64,000 nucleotides of DNA from Woeseiaceae bacterium (GTDB taxonomy: Bacteria > Pseudomonadota > Gammaproteobacteria > Steroidobacterales > Woeseiaceae): the NCBI GenBank assembly GCA_021773095.1, contig JAJFKR010000007.1:1-64000 (forward strand). Reading direction: 5' to 3'. The notes under the pieces were generated by a model. That model saw nothing but the letters and a program-made list of their open reading frames with translations. It was not told the DNA's origin and ran no database searches. The translations under genes and the position numbers were made by a program. Below, in pieces: positions 9,248 to 17,981 of the stretch (its first letter is position 1; every line of letters starts with the position of its first letter).

Positions 9248-9286
9248 TGTCTTGACCGTTTTCAGAATTTGGCTATTACGTCTTGA

Positions 9287-9922
9287 TCAGCGTGATGTTC
9301 CTTGAACAAATTCGACAAACTTGCTGAAGTGTTTTTCAAGCGTTCGCGCTGCCTTTTTTGGGTCTCGCTTTTGCAGAGATTCATGCAGTTCTTCGAAATC
9401 AGCGACGATGTGGCGGAAATATTCGTGTCCCTTGGGAGCCAGACTCCAGATTCGGACCGTTTGATTTCTTAGGTTGCCAAGAATCTTTGCCAACACAGAG
9501 TTTCTGGTCGCCTGGTCGACAAGACCGTGAATCGTAAGATCCAGGCGCATGATGGCTCGGGTATCTGTCTCGTTCTTTAGCTTTCCTACCAGTTCCTCAA
9601 ATTGCTGGAGTTCGTCCTGGGTAATGCGCGTGGCGGCCAGTTCTCCGGCCAAAGCGATCAACTGCGCTCGAACTTCGATCGTATCTCTAAGTTGCAGAAA
9701 ACTGACTTCTGTGACGAAGGTTCCACTGCTTGGAACCATGCGCACCAACTCGTCTGACTGGAGTCGGATCAGGGCTTCGCGCACGGGAGTTCGACTGACT
9801 TCGAATTCCTCCATCAGGTCTTTTTCACGGATCAATTGTCCCGGTTCGTAATCCAGCAAGATGATCCGGTCTTTCAGAGATTCGTAAATATTGGGTTTTT
9901 CTTGGGTGAGTGGTCGTCTCAT
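9287..9922 (-). CDS. GntR-family (FCD subfamily) transcriptional regulator
   Basis: A 211-residue regulator. The winged helix occupies about residues 10-75 (LMEEFEVSRTPVREALIRLQ is the recognition region). The helical FCD effector domain follows, with its Asp/His metal-site residues around RLDLTIHGLVDQA and HIVADFEELHESL. It is the first gene of the minus-strand unit ending in etfA, 39 bp ahead of the dehydrogenase, and faces the divergent Fe-S oxidoreductase gene. FCD proteins usually bind small carboxylates as inducers, so control by the substrate of the dehydrogenase is likely; repressor action is inferred from family. Confidence 0.92.
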   Translation of the reverse strand: MRRPLTQEKPNIYESLKDRIILLDYEPGQLIREKDLMEEFEVSRTPVREALIRLQSDELVRMVPSSGTFVTEVSFLQLRDTIEVRAQLIALAGELAATRITQDELQQFEELVGKLKNETDTRAIMRLDLTIHGLVDQATRNSVLAKILGNLRNQTVRIWSLAPKGHEYFRHIVADFEELHESLQKRDPKKAARTLEKHFSKFVEFVQGTSR

Positions 9923-9959
9923 TCCCTCAATAGCCTCATATAGTCATAAATTCCAATCA

Positions 9960-9988
9960 ATATATCGGTGTTGGTAACAACGATATAT
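9960..9988. promoter_or_regulatory. Inverted repeat, probable GntR-family operator
   Basis: Arms ATATATCGGTGTT and AACAACGATATAT are complementary at 12 of 13 positions around a 3-bp GGT spacer. The centre, TTGGTAACAA, resembles the TGGT-N-ACCA type core of FadR/FCD operators. It lies 38 bp upstream of the regulator start and 76 bp upstream of the Fe-S oxidoreductase start, so one bound dimer could control both divergent units. Confidence 0.75.
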
Positions 9989-10064
9989 CAATGCTAGAAT
10001 ACACCGGCATTGATTGCAAGCAGATATTGCAAGAGATGCGGAGCCGTTTGAAAGAGGAAATCTG

Positions 10065-12134
10065 ATGGATGTTACGAGAGAACTCTTTTGGAATATCTCA
10101 TCCGCCGGCGAGATTGTTTTCTATGCCATGTCGTTGCTGGCAATCGCTGTCTTTGTTTATGGAGCCCTTCGCCAGATCAAGAGAATAAAGCGTGGCAGGA
10201 ATGTTGAATTCAACAGGCGGCGTTGTCTTTCACTTCTGATTCACAGTGTCAAAACTGTTTCATCCAATCAGCGTATCTTTCGCGGACATGTGATGACGGG
10301 GTTGATGCACCTGATGCTCATGTCGGGCTTCATCATTCTATTTATTGGAACCTGCATTGTTCTTGTTGAATACGATCTGTTCCAGAAGATCCTCGGAAAA
10401 GAACAGGGCTTCTGGTTTGGGAAATTCTTCCTCGGTTTCGAACTGGCAATGGATGTCTTTGGAGGTATTCTCATACTGGGGCTCTTGATTGCGGTTATCC
10501 GCCGATTTGTATTCAAGCCCTCACAACTCAAAACTGAAGCCAGAGAATTCCTGTTTCCCGGTTGTTTATTGCTGATTGCTGTCACCGGTTTTGTGATTGA
10601 AGGAATGCGCCTGGCGGCTACGGCGACAGAGTTGACCTACAATGCCCAATGGTCGCCCGGGGGATACCTGGCATCGACCCTGTTCGCCGCAATTCCTGTA
10701 GAACACCTTGAGTTATACCACCGTCTGTTGTGGTGGTTTCACGCGGCCATCGTGTTACTGGGGATAGGCTATATTCCCATCGCGCCGAAGGCGGTGCATC
10801 TGCTCAGCGCCGGGTTCAATGTATTGTTCAAGGATCTGCGCAGCGAGGGCCGTCTGGCCAAAATGGATGTGGAGGGAGCCTTTGAAAGGGAAGAATCCCT
10901 TGGGCTTGAAAGAATTTCCGATCTGAGCCGGAAGGATCTGCTCGATCTCCAGAGCTGTACGGAATGCGGCCAGTGCGAATCAAGTTGCCCCGCTCATGAC
11001 GCCGGCAAATCTCTGTCACCTCGCAGTATTATTCTTGGTCTTCAGGCGCAGCTCAAGGAGGAACAACCACTCTTTGGTGCCCACAAGGAAGGCAAGCCTG
11101 TTGTCGGAAATGCCGTGTTGCCGGAAGATTTATGGGCCTGCACCACGTGCAAGGCGTGCGTGGAAGCTTGCCCGGTTTATATTGATCCTCTTTGCAAAAT
11201 TCTCGAAGCCCGTCGCAGCGAAGTGATGATGCAAGACCGTTTCCCGCAGCCTTTTGCAGATGTTTTCAACGGCGTGGAAATGCGCGGCAACCCCTGGAAT
11301 GAACACCCGACGTCCCGTATGCAATGGGCAAAAGGTCTTGATGTGCGCACCATGGCCGAAGTGCAAGAGGCTGGTGATGAGGTGGACTACCTTTTTTGGG
11401 TGGGTTGCTCTGCCACCTTTGAGCCGCGAAATCAGCAGATTGCCCGGAGCCTCGTGAAGATCATGAACGCCTGCTCGGTGAGTTTTGCAGTGCTGGGTGA
11501 AGAGGAAAGATGCACTGGTGACTTCGTGCGCCGTATTGGTAACGAATACCTGTTTCAGATGCAGGCCGAGCGCAATGTGAAGACCCTGAACAATTACGCG
11601 TTCAAGAAAATTCTGGCAGTTTGTCCACATTGCATGAATTCTCTTGGCAAAGAACTCGGCGAGTTTGGCGGAAATTATGAAGTTCTCCATCACAGTGAAT
11701 TGATTGAAATGTTGGTGAAAGAAAAAAGAATCAATCCTGAAATAATCACTGAGAGAAATATTACGTTTCATGATCCCTGTTATTTGGGAAGACACAATGG
11801 CATTTACGATGCTCCACGTCAGGCTCTCAAAGCTATTGGGAACACCGTCACTGAAATGAAGAACAGTCGCTCGAAAAGCAGTTGCTGTGGTGCCGGTGGG
11901 GGGCGCATGTGGGTGGAAGAGAGGCCCGAAGAACGAGTGAACGACCGACGGGTTGACGAGGCGCTGCAAGCACTTTCCTGTGCGGAGACGAACGCCGGGG
12001 AAGGCGGCGTCATTGCCTCGTCTTGTCCTTTTTGTATGACGATGATGGAAGATGCGCTGGGGTCGAAGGAAACGGATGTCGTGAACAAAGATATTGCTGA
12101 ACTTGTGGCGGAGGCCATTGGTTTGATCGATTGA
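10065..12134 (+). CDS. Membrane Fe-S oxidoreductase (NarI-like cytochrome b, ferredoxin and CCG domains), probable ETF:quinone reductase
   Basis: A 689-residue protein. Five hydrophobic segments fill about residues 10-260, with paired His in GHVMTGLMHLM and YHRLLWWFHAA suited to heme b, as in NarI. Two 4Fe-4S motifs follow, CTECGQCESSCP and CTTCKACVEACP. The C-terminal half has the two CCG-type domains of HdrD-like proteins (CPHCMNSL, DPCYLGRHN, SSCCGAGGGRMW, SSCPFCMTMM). The layout matches the DUF224 proteins proposed as ETF:menaquinone oxidoreductases and is related to DgcB. ATG 10065 has AGAGGAAA upstream; a TTG at 10014 in frame is rejected. Facing etfBA across a shared operator, it probably takes electrons from that ETF to quinone. 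Confidence 0.88.
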   Translation: MDVTRELFWNISSAGEIVFYAMSLLAIAVFVYGALRQIKRIKRGRNVEFNRRRCLSLLIHSVKTVSSNQRIFRGHVMTGLMHLMLMSGFIILFIGTCIVLVEYDLFQKILGKEQGFWFGKFFLGFELAMDVFGGILILGLLIAVIRRFVFKPSQLKTEAREFLFPGCLLLIAVTGFVIEGMRLAATATELTYNAQWSPGGYLASTLFAAIPVEHLELYHRLLWWFHAAIVLLGIGYIPIAPKAVHLLSAGFNVLFKDLRSEGRLAKMDVEGAFEREESLGLERISDLSRKDLLDLQSCTECGQCESSCPAHDAGKSLSPRSIILGLQAQLKEEQPLFGAHKEGKPVVGNAVLPEDLWACTTCKACVEACPVYIDPLCKILEARRSEVMMQDRFPQPFADVFNGVEMRGNPWNEHPTSRMQWAKGLDVRTMAEVQEAGDEVDYLFWVGCSATFEPRNQQIARSLVKIMNACSVSFAVLGEEERCTGDFVRRIGNEYLFQMQAERNVKTLNNYAFKKILAVCPHCMNSLGKELGEFGGNYEVLHHSELIEMLVKEKRINPEIITERNITFHDPCYLGRHNGIYDAPRQALKAIGNTVTEMKNSRSKSSCCGAGGGRMWVEERPEERVNDRRVDEALQALSCAETNAGEGGVIASSCPFCMTMMEDALGSKETDVVNKDIAELVAEAIGLID

Positions 12135-12158
12135 CGGTCGATAGTTCAAAGGTTGGTC

Positions 12159-13109
12159 TTACAGCCCGGTTAGAAACTCATCCATATCTCGCTCCCATAA
12201 TTCCCGATCGTTGATCACAAAATGACCGTTTAAGCCGGGAGCACGGGTAATCTCTATCATGGTCCCAACCCCTCCTGCCAGACTGAAAGAATCAAAGTTC
12301 GTGCGGCTGTAGGAGAGGCTATAGAAAGAGTCGTTTTCGCCATATAACCACAGGGATCGACCCGCAAAAGCAGCGCCTTCTACAAACAAAGTGCGATTTA
12401 CTGAACGAAAATCTCCGCAACCCTCCGCTATCCAGCCGCCGACGAAATTGATGGCCCCGAAATAGACATCGGGGCGCCGCGCAACATGAGCAACTGCAAG
12501 AATGCCACCTCGAGAGGAGCCGCCGACCAGCATTTGAGTCGTGTCGACGTCCGTGCGGTTTCGGACCCAGTCCGTAATGGTATCCAGGTCCTCCAATGCA
12601 CGGTCGGCACCACCGAGCGCTAGTTCGAGCTGACACGAGTAAGAACTTCGGTCGGTTTTGAATCCCTCGTCGTACAGCCCGTCAGAAAGACCGCGCCCCC
12701 GGCGCTGAGGAAATACAACCATCCAGCCACGTTGTACGAAGTATCGGGTGATCGACTTGTTGGTAAAGGTCAGGCCGAAGAGTGATGGGTCGGAGCCGTT
12801 GCCGGTCGAGCCGTGATGAATTATCACGGTGGGATAACGACCCGCTTGCAGTGGCCTGAATGACACCACCTCGAGGCTGACCGACTGACCGTTTTCCGTA
12901 AACGGAGTCGATGCCCGCTCATCCATGCGCACTGCAAAGGTCGTGCAGACGCCGTTCTCAAGTACACTGGTCGAATTGCAATTGTCTGCAACCGGCTCAG
13001 CGATGATGGCGGGACCGCCGCTACCGCCGCACGCGGTGAGCACCAGTATCATGAAGATAATGCAGGCCAGCGCCAGCAGCCGGTTGTTGATAAGATTTCG
13101 TCGGGTCAT
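12159..13109 (-). CDS. Lipoprotein alpha/beta-hydrolase
   Basis: A 316-residue exported hydrolase. A signal peptide ends in the lipobox LTAC (Cys27), so it is probably membrane anchored. The hydrolase domain starts near residue 75; HHGSTG is the oxyanion region, GGSSRGG near residue 195 is the nucleophile elbow, and GLNGHF near 295 supplies the probable catalytic His. The form is like dienelactone-hydrolase or prolyl-oligopeptidase-type esterases. Substrate unknown. It is convergent with the Fe-S oxidoreductase gene and divergent from the LytTR gene. Confidence 0.8.
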   Translation of the reverse strand: MTRRNLINNRLLALACIIFMILVLTACGGSGGPAIIAEPVADNCNSTSVLENGVCTTFAVRMDERASTPFTENGQSVSLEVVSFRPLQAGRYPTVIIHHGSTGNGSDPSLFGLTFTNKSITRYFVQRGWMVVFPQRRGRGLSDGLYDEGFKTDRSSYSCQLELALGGADRALEDLDTITDWVRNRTDVDTTQMLVGGSSRGGILAVAHVARRPDVYFGAINFVGGWIAEGCGDFRSVNRTLFVEGAAFAGRSLWLYGENDSFYSLSYSRTNFDSFSLAGGVGTMIEITRAPGLNGHFVINDRELWERDMDEFLTGL

Positions 13110-13214
13110 TGTGAAAACTCAGGGTCGATGATTAGCGTGCAAGTCTGTAGAGAATTGGCAGTCAATCGGCGAGTGAGGGACCAAATGCAGGCCGCCGGGA
13201 CGAAATGAGCGATC

Positions 13215-14057
13215 ATGGGGACGTGCTTGAGCACCGACAACGAAAACAAGAATATCCTGCGCAGTTGCTTCGAGGCAGCTGGCTGGACCGTGCTGATAGC
13301 AATCCTTTGGGGCACTGATCTCCTTGCAAAGATCTCAGAACGTAATCAGACGGGGTTCGGAAAAGATAATTTCCTGCTGATTTCAGAGCAGATAACGAGC
13401 GCAGTCGCCGTCCTGATCATGGTCCTTTTTGTGGTTCGCTGGCTCAAATTGTTCCCGTTGAAGCGTGACGTCTGGGTGCAGGCGGTTATCGGTCATACGG
13501 CAGGGAGTATCCTGTTCGCGTTCGGCCATCACGGGTTGATGGTGGCGTTCAGAATTCCGTGGTACGCGGCTAATGGACTTGACTACGTCTGGCGTGAACC
13601 TTTCGTTGCCAACCTGATTGTCGAGTATCAAAAGGACATCAAGATTTACTTTGGCCTGGTCGTTATTGCGACTGCGTACCGGCTGTATCTGCGCTCCAGA
13701 TCCGTTCCGGTGTCACCGCGAGCGGACCGGCTTATCGTACAGACGGGCGGCGGCGATAGTGTATTGCGATTCGAGCAAATTGATTACCTTGAAGCGGCCC
13801 GCAATTACATAGCCGTGCACGCCGAAGGTCGTGAATACGTGGTTCGGGACACAATGGATAATCTAGTACGCAGGCTCTCCAGTGGTCCTTTCGCGCGTAC
13901 CCACAGAAGTTTCATTGTCAATATCGACAAGATCAGGGAAATTCGGCCTGTCGATTCGAAGCAACGGATTTTTCTTCATAGTGGTGCAGACCTGCCTTTG
14001 AGTCGCAGTTATCGTGATGGATTTGGCGCCATCATTGCCGGTGGATCAATCTCGTGA
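13215..14057 (+). CDS. Membrane-bound LytTR-family transcriptional regulator
   Basis: A 280-residue protein with four predicted membrane segments in residues 15-165 and a C-terminal LytTR DNA-binding domain from about 180 (VLRFEQIDYLEAARNYIAVH, FARTHRSFIVNIDKI, LPLSRSYRDGF). It lacks a receiver domain, so signal input is presumably through the membrane part, as in other LytTR membrane regulators. The next gene, a DapA-family protein, begins 16 bp after its stop on the same strand and may be co-transcribed. The target is unknown; LytTR proteins commonly regulate neighbouring genes. Confidence 0.88.
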   Translation: MGTCLSTDNENKNILRSCFEAAGWTVLIAILWGTDLLAKISERNQTGFGKDNFLLISEQITSAVAVLIMVLFVVRWLKLFPLKRDVWVQAVIGHTAGSILFAFGHHGLMVAFRIPWYAANGLDYVWREPFVANLIVEYQKDIKIYFGLVVIATAYRLYLRSRSVPVSPRADRLIVQTGGGDSVLRFEQIDYLEAARNYIAVHAEGREYVVRDTMDNLVRRLSSGPFARTHRSFIVNIDKIREIRPVDSKQRIFLHSGADLPLSRSYRDGFGAIIAGGSIS

Positions 14058-14073
14058 CGGTAGGGTAGCGCGG

Positions 14074-14997
14074 ATGAGTTTCGAACCATTACGTGGCGTG
14101 ATCGCACCGATACTGACCCCGTTTAACGATGATATGTCGGTTGCGACAGACCTGTACCTTGCGCACGCAGAGTGGCTGTTCGAGCAGGGCTGTGCCGGCA
14201 TTGCGCCATTTGGCACCACGGGTGAGGCGCTATCAGTTGGTATTGACGAGCGCATAGATGCTATCCAAAGCCTGATTGACGGTGGCATTGACCCGGCACG
14301 AATGATTCCGGGTACCGGTCTGTCGAACCTGGCCGATACGGCGCGCTTATCACGTGCCTGTCTGGACAGGGGTTGCGCGGCAGCAATGACGTTGCCTCCG
14401 TTCTATTACAAATCAGTCAGTGAGGAAGGGCTGTATCGTTACTTCCAGCAGCTAGTTGATGCACTTGGTGCCGATGCGCGCATCTTCCTGTACCACATCC
14501 CACCGATCGCCGTTGTCGGTATCCCGCGGTCGCTGGTGGCAAGACTGCACGCTGAATTTCCCGAGCAGATCGTCGGCATCAAGGACAGCTCCGGCGATTG
14601 GGACAATACCCGGGCCTTACTCGATATTGATGGTCTGATCGTGTATCCGGGATCGGAATTGCCGTTACTTGATGCTCTGGATCTTGGCTCACCCGGCTGC
14701 ATCAGCGCGACCGCCAACTGCAATGCACAGGCTATCGCTAATGTTGTGAGCGCCTACGATCAAGGCGGCAGGGATGCGGCCGCTGTACAGCACGAAGCTG
14801 TTACAGGATTTCGTCTGCTCGTCCAGGAATACGCGCCGATACCGGCGCAGAAACAATTGCTGGCTATCGCCAGCGGGGATGCACGCTGGGCCAATGTTCG
14901 GGCACCGTTGACCTCCATGCCCGAAAAAGACGGGCGAGTGCTGTTCGAAACCCTGCAACGTCATTATGATTTTTCTCTCACGGTGGCCAGCGGTTAG
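14074..14997 (+). CDS. Dihydrodipicolinate synthase/N-acetylneuraminate lyase family protein
   Basis: A 307-residue class I (Schiff-base) aldolase-type TIM barrel. GTTGE is at 47-51, Tyr140 is in YHIPP and Lys170 in GIKDSSGD is the Schiff-base lysine. The start at 14074 is chosen because the family begins just before GVIAPILTPF; an in-frame ATG at 14014 lies inside the LytTR gene. It is not in a lysine biosynthesis context, and the YHIPP box and flanking residues differ from the YNVP/YNIPS of many DapA enzymes, so a sugar-acid or keto-acid lyase role is more likely than lysine synthesis. Substrate is not determinable. Confidence 0.87.
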   Translation: MSFEPLRGVIAPILTPFNDDMSVATDLYLAHAEWLFEQGCAGIAPFGTTGEALSVGIDERIDAIQSLIDGGIDPARMIPGTGLSNLADTARLSRACLDRGCAAAMTLPPFYYKSVSEEGLYRYFQQLVDALGADARIFLYHIPPIAVVGIPRSLVARLHAEFPEQIVGIKDSSGDWDNTRALLDIDGLIVYPGSELPLLDALDLGSPGCISATANCNAQAIANVVSAYDQGGRDAAAVQHEAVTGFRLLVQEYAPIPAQKQLLAIASGDARWANVRAPLTSMPEKDGRVLFETLQRHYDFSLTVASG

Positions 14998-15075
14998 CAG
15001 CCATCCCCAATTGACGCTTAATCCTGTAGAATCGCGCCTCCACCCGAATCTAAAAACCTATTCGCAGAGGCTATC

Positions 15076-15966
15076 GTGAGCAACACAGACCAACTCAAGA
15101 AAATCAGAACAGCACCCGGATTCATCGCAGCCCTTGACCAAAGTGGCGGCAGTACACCGACAGCACTGGGAAATTACGGTGTGACACCGGATGCCTGGTC
15201 GAACGATGAGGAAATGTTCGGCGTCGTGCATGCCATGCGCACACGCATTATGACCAGTCCTTCTTTTGGTGGCGATCGAATTCTCGGCGCGATACTTTTC
15301 GAGAACACGATGGACCGTGAAGTCGAAGGCCAATCGACAGCGTCTTATCTTTGGGAAGTGAAGAACGTTGTACCGTTCCTTAAAGTCGACAAGGGTCTCG
15401 CCGGTATTGTTGATGGCGCGCAACTCATGAATCCAAATCCGGGGCTCGACGACCTGCTTGCGAAAGCGAGTGCTGCGGGAATCTTTGGCACCAAGATGCG
15501 TTCGGTTATCAAGGAAGTTAATGAGGCCGGCATAAACGCAGTCGTTGATCAGCAGTTTGAAGTCGGGCGCCAGATTGTAGCGGCTGGCCTGGTACCCATC
15601 ATTGAGCCAGAGGTCGATATTCATTGTGCCGACAAAGCTGCGGCGGAAGAGATGTTGCACACCGCTATTATGCAGCAGCTGAACAGCCTGAACGACGACG
15701 AGATTGTCATGCTGAAGCTGACTTTGCCTGAGAAAGACGGCCTGTACTCAGACTGCGTTGCGCATCCGAATGTTGCTCGCGTTGTGGCGTTATCCGGCGG
15801 CTACTCGCGCGAAGAAGCGAACGATCGCCTGTCTCGTCAAAACGGTATGGTTGCGAGTTTCTCGCGCGCCCTGTCGGAAGGGCTGAGTGCGCAGCAATCC
15901 GAACAAGAGTTTGATGCGACTTTGGATTCTTCGATTGCGAGTATTGTGGCCGCTTCGGCGACCTGA
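15076..15966 (+). CDS. Class I fructose-bisphosphate aldolase
   Basis: A 296-residue Schiff-base aldolase that cleaves fructose 1,6-bisphosphate to dihydroxyacetone phosphate and glyceraldehyde 3-phosphate. The family signatures are ALDQSGGSTPTALGNYG at the N-terminus, LKVDKGL (active-site region), GTKMRSVI, VPIIEPEVDIH, VMLKLTLPEK (Schiff-base lysine region) and ALSGGYSREEA (phosphate site). This is the bacterial FBA-I type also found in staphylococci. The start is GTG at 15076. An esterase gene begins 10 bp downstream. It could serve glycolysis or gluconeogenesis; the window's PEP synthase favours gluconeogenic growth. Confidence 0.93.
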   Translation: MSNTDQLKKIRTAPGFIAALDQSGGSTPTALGNYGVTPDAWSNDEEMFGVVHAMRTRIMTSPSFGGDRILGAILFENTMDREVEGQSTASYLWEVKNVVPFLKVDKGLAGIVDGAQLMNPNPGLDDLLAKASAAGIFGTKMRSVIKEVNEAGINAVVDQQFEVGRQIVAAGLVPIIEPEVDIHCADKAAAEEMLHTAIMQQLNSLNDDEIVMLKLTLPEKDGLYSDCVAHPNVARVVALSGGYSREEANDRLSRQNGMVASFSRALSEGLSAQQSEQEFDATLDSSIASIVAASAT

Positions 15967-15976
15967 TCGAGATGCA

Positions 15977-16747
15977 ATGAACAGCGTTGTCCGATGTTTA
16001 TTGGGCAGCGCGTTGTTTCTCGCTGTTTCCCCGTTGCTTGCCGAAAGCGACAAGACGCCCGGAACAGGATTTTTCAAAGTGGAGTTCTCTCCACTGGAGC
16101 TGTTGGGCGAGCAGGGCGCAGCCGATGCTGCGGATATTCTCCGTTCCGACGACAATCTTGGCTGGCAGATTTACGTCCCCGATTCCTACGATGCCGAACG
16201 TCCCGCGGGCGTAGTGGTTTATGTCAGTCCCAGCCCCAGGGGCGGTCCGCCACGGATCTGGAAGCAGCCACTGGAGGAGAAAAATCTAATCTGGATCGGT
16301 GCGAATAACTCCGGTAATCGCGTCGCTGTCGGCAAACGCATATTCCTCGCAATGTTGGCCCCCAAAGTACTTGCCAACGATTACGTTCTCGATGCAAATC
16401 GAATATACGTCGCTGGTTTTTCCGGTGGGGGCAAGACGGCCAGCCGCGTGTCATCGGCCAGGCCGGAAACATTTCGCGGTGCCATTTACATCGCCGGTGC
16501 GGCGGCGTGGGGGACATCAACACCGCCACCCAAACTGGCTATCGTCAAGCAGAATTACCACGTATTCCTGACCGGTACGGACGACTTCAATGAGCGCCTT
16601 ACGCGGCGTGTTTATGAGTCCTATAAAGCGGCAGGCGTGGAAAATTGCGAGCTGATTGTCGTGAAACGACTGGGGCACGAGCTGCCGGGCAGAAGTGTGT
16701 TTGTTCGTGCGATTGAGTACCTCGATTCGCGTCCGAGAATATTGTAA
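15977..16747 (+). CDS. Exported esterase/hydrolase, PHB-depolymerase-like fold
   Basis: A 256-residue protein starting at ATG 15977 with a signal peptide ending near LLAES (residue 21-23). The alpha/beta-hydrolase core shows the nucleophile elbow GFSGGGKTAS near residue 150, an oxyanion stretch VYVSPSPRGGP near 83, and a late GHELPG supplying the probable catalytic His. It would act in the periplasm on an unknown ester. It sits 10 bp after the aldolase gene and may share its transcript, though no functional link is evident. An earlier in-frame start at 15887 lies within the aldolase gene and would hide the signal peptide. Confidence 0.75.
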   Translation: MNSVVRCLLGSALFLAVSPLLAESDKTPGTGFFKVEFSPLELLGEQGAADAADILRSDDNLGWQIYVPDSYDAERPAGVVVYVSPSPRGGPPRIWKQPLEEKNLIWIGANNSGNRVAVGKRIFLAMLAPKVLANDYVLDANRIYVAGFSGGGKTASRVSSARPETFRGAIYIAGAAAWGTSTPPPKLAIVKQNYHVFLTGTDDFNERLTRRVYESYKAAGVENCELIVVKRLGHELPGRSVFVRAIEYLDSRPRIL

Positions 16748-16832
16748 CGTACAACAATAGGCAGTACTCCGTATTGGTGGAGCCGGCCGATCAGCGGAAA
16801 ATTGGGTACAGAGTTTTAGCCATAGCGAGTGC

Positions 16833-17771
16833 ATGACCATGACAGACAGTAAATCCGGGAAATCTGACACTATCGTACCGATTACCGAGGCTGGTACGGA
16901 GAATTTGGAGACGGCAAACTCACCGGCGGCGATTTTCGGTGAAATGCGGCACAGCCCGGATCAAATCAAGGACCTGTTTCGTAACGGCAAATACCCGTAC
17001 AAAACGAAAATCAAAAAGCGTGCCTACGAAACTCACAAAAAAGAATTGCAGGTTGAGTTGCTCAAGGTACAGAGTTGGGTAAAGAAAACCGGTCAGCGCG
17101 TCATTGTTATCTGCGAAGGTCGGGATGCCGCTGGCAAGGGCGGCACGATCAAGCGTTTTATGGAGCATTTGAATCCACGTGCAGCCCGGGTTGTCGCCCT
17201 CGAAAAACCGACCGATTACGAGCGCGGACAATGGTACTTCCAGCGCTACATCGATCACCTGCCGTCTGCGGGTGAAATGGTGTTCTTCGATCGCTCCTGG
17301 TACAACCGCGCCGGCGTCGAGCGGGTAATGGGTTTTTGTGATTCGCTGGAATACCTGGAGTTCATGCGGCAGGTGCCAGACCTTGAGCGCATGCTGGTGC
17401 GCTCCGGTATCCGCTTGTTCAAATACTGGTTCTCGGTCACGGAAGCCGAGCAGGAACGGCGCTTCGCCGCGCGCTCACAGTCTCCGCTCAAGCACTGGAA
17501 GCTGAGCCCCATCGATCAGGAGTCGCGCGACAAGTGGGGCCAGTATACGGAGGCCAAGGAGGCCATGTTCTTCTACACCGATACCGCCGATGCGCCGTGG
17601 ACCATTATCAAGTCTGACGACAAGAAGCGCGCACGCCTCAATTGCATGCAGCACTTTCTCGCAGCGCTGGAATACCCGGAAAAAGACGATCGCGTTCTCC
17701 ACGGCCCGGATCCGTTGATCGTGGGTCCCTCGTCCCAGGTGATCGAGAAAGACAGCCACCTCTGGGGTTAA
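16833..17771 (+). CDS. ppk2: Polyphosphate kinase 2
   Basis: A 312-residue PPK2-family enzyme that transfers phosphate between polyphosphate and nucleotides (PPK2 proteins mostly run toward NTP formation from polyP). Walker A is GRDAAGKGGT near residue 93, the second conserved block is DRSWYNRAGVERVMGF near 150, and the lid region RSQSPLKHWKLSPID is intact. A 40-residue low-complexity N-terminal extension precedes the single PPK2 domain, so this is the short one-domain type. Nucleotide preference (ADP, GDP or AMP) cannot be assigned safely. It stands alone upstream of the SRP RNA gene. Confidence 0.94.
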   Translation: MTMTDSKSGKSDTIVPITEAGTENLETANSPAAIFGEMRHSPDQIKDLFRNGKYPYKTKIKKRAYETHKKELQVELLKVQSWVKKTGQRVIVICEGRDAAGKGGTIKRFMEHLNPRAARVVALEKPTDYERGQWYFQRYIDHLPSAGEMVFFDRSWYNRAGVERVMGFCDSLEYLEFMRQVPDLERMLVRSGIRLFKYWFSVTEAEQERRFAARSQSPLKHWKLSPIDQESRDKWGQYTEAKEAMFFYTDTADAPWTIIKSDDKKRARLNCMQHFLAALEYPEKDDRVLHGPDPLIVGPSSQVIEKDSHLWG

Positions 17772-17783
17772 GCTCAAATCACG

Positions 17784-17812
17784 TTGTGTCGGGGCGGCTA
17801 AGCGGCGATAAT
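17784..17812 (+). promoter_or_regulatory. Sigma-70-type promoter of the SRP RNA gene
   Basis: A -35 box TTGTGT (17784-17789) and a -10 box GATAAT (17807-17812) are separated by 17 bp and lie immediately before the 4.5S RNA. The GC-rich bases after the -10 box are of the kind seen in stable-RNA promoters. Confidence 0.75.
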
Positions 17813-17815
17813 CGC

Positions 17816-17924
17816 GCCCGGTCCGCGTCGGCTTCCCCGCGACGGTCAACCGTGAACTCCGCCAGGCCCGGAAGGGAGCAACGGTAACGGTGACGCCGGG
17901 TGCCGGGGAGCAGCTGGCGCGGGC
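17816..17924 (+). ncRNA. ffs: Signal recognition particle 4.5S RNA
   Basis: The conserved apical domain is clear: CAGGCCCGGAAGGGAGCA carries the GGAA tetraloop and the symmetric and asymmetric loops that bind Ffh. The outer parts pair as a long hairpin (GCCCG at the 5' end with CGGGC at the 3' end; the TTCCCCG and CGGGGAGCAGCTGG strands as in E. coli 4.5S). Length is about 109 nt against 114 in E. coli. Ends are estimated from pairing. The place directly upstream of dnaX is the same as in pseudomonads. Confidence 0.93.
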
Positions 17925-17981
17925 CACTTGCGTTACACTGAACCATTCCCGCAACGTGCCCTGATCTATGAGTCTTGCTCC

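Noticed and set aside
11130..12149. Long minus-strand frame (339 codons)
   Set aside because: It is the reverse of the Fe-S oxidoreductase; the plus-strand gene has full motifs and this frame has none.
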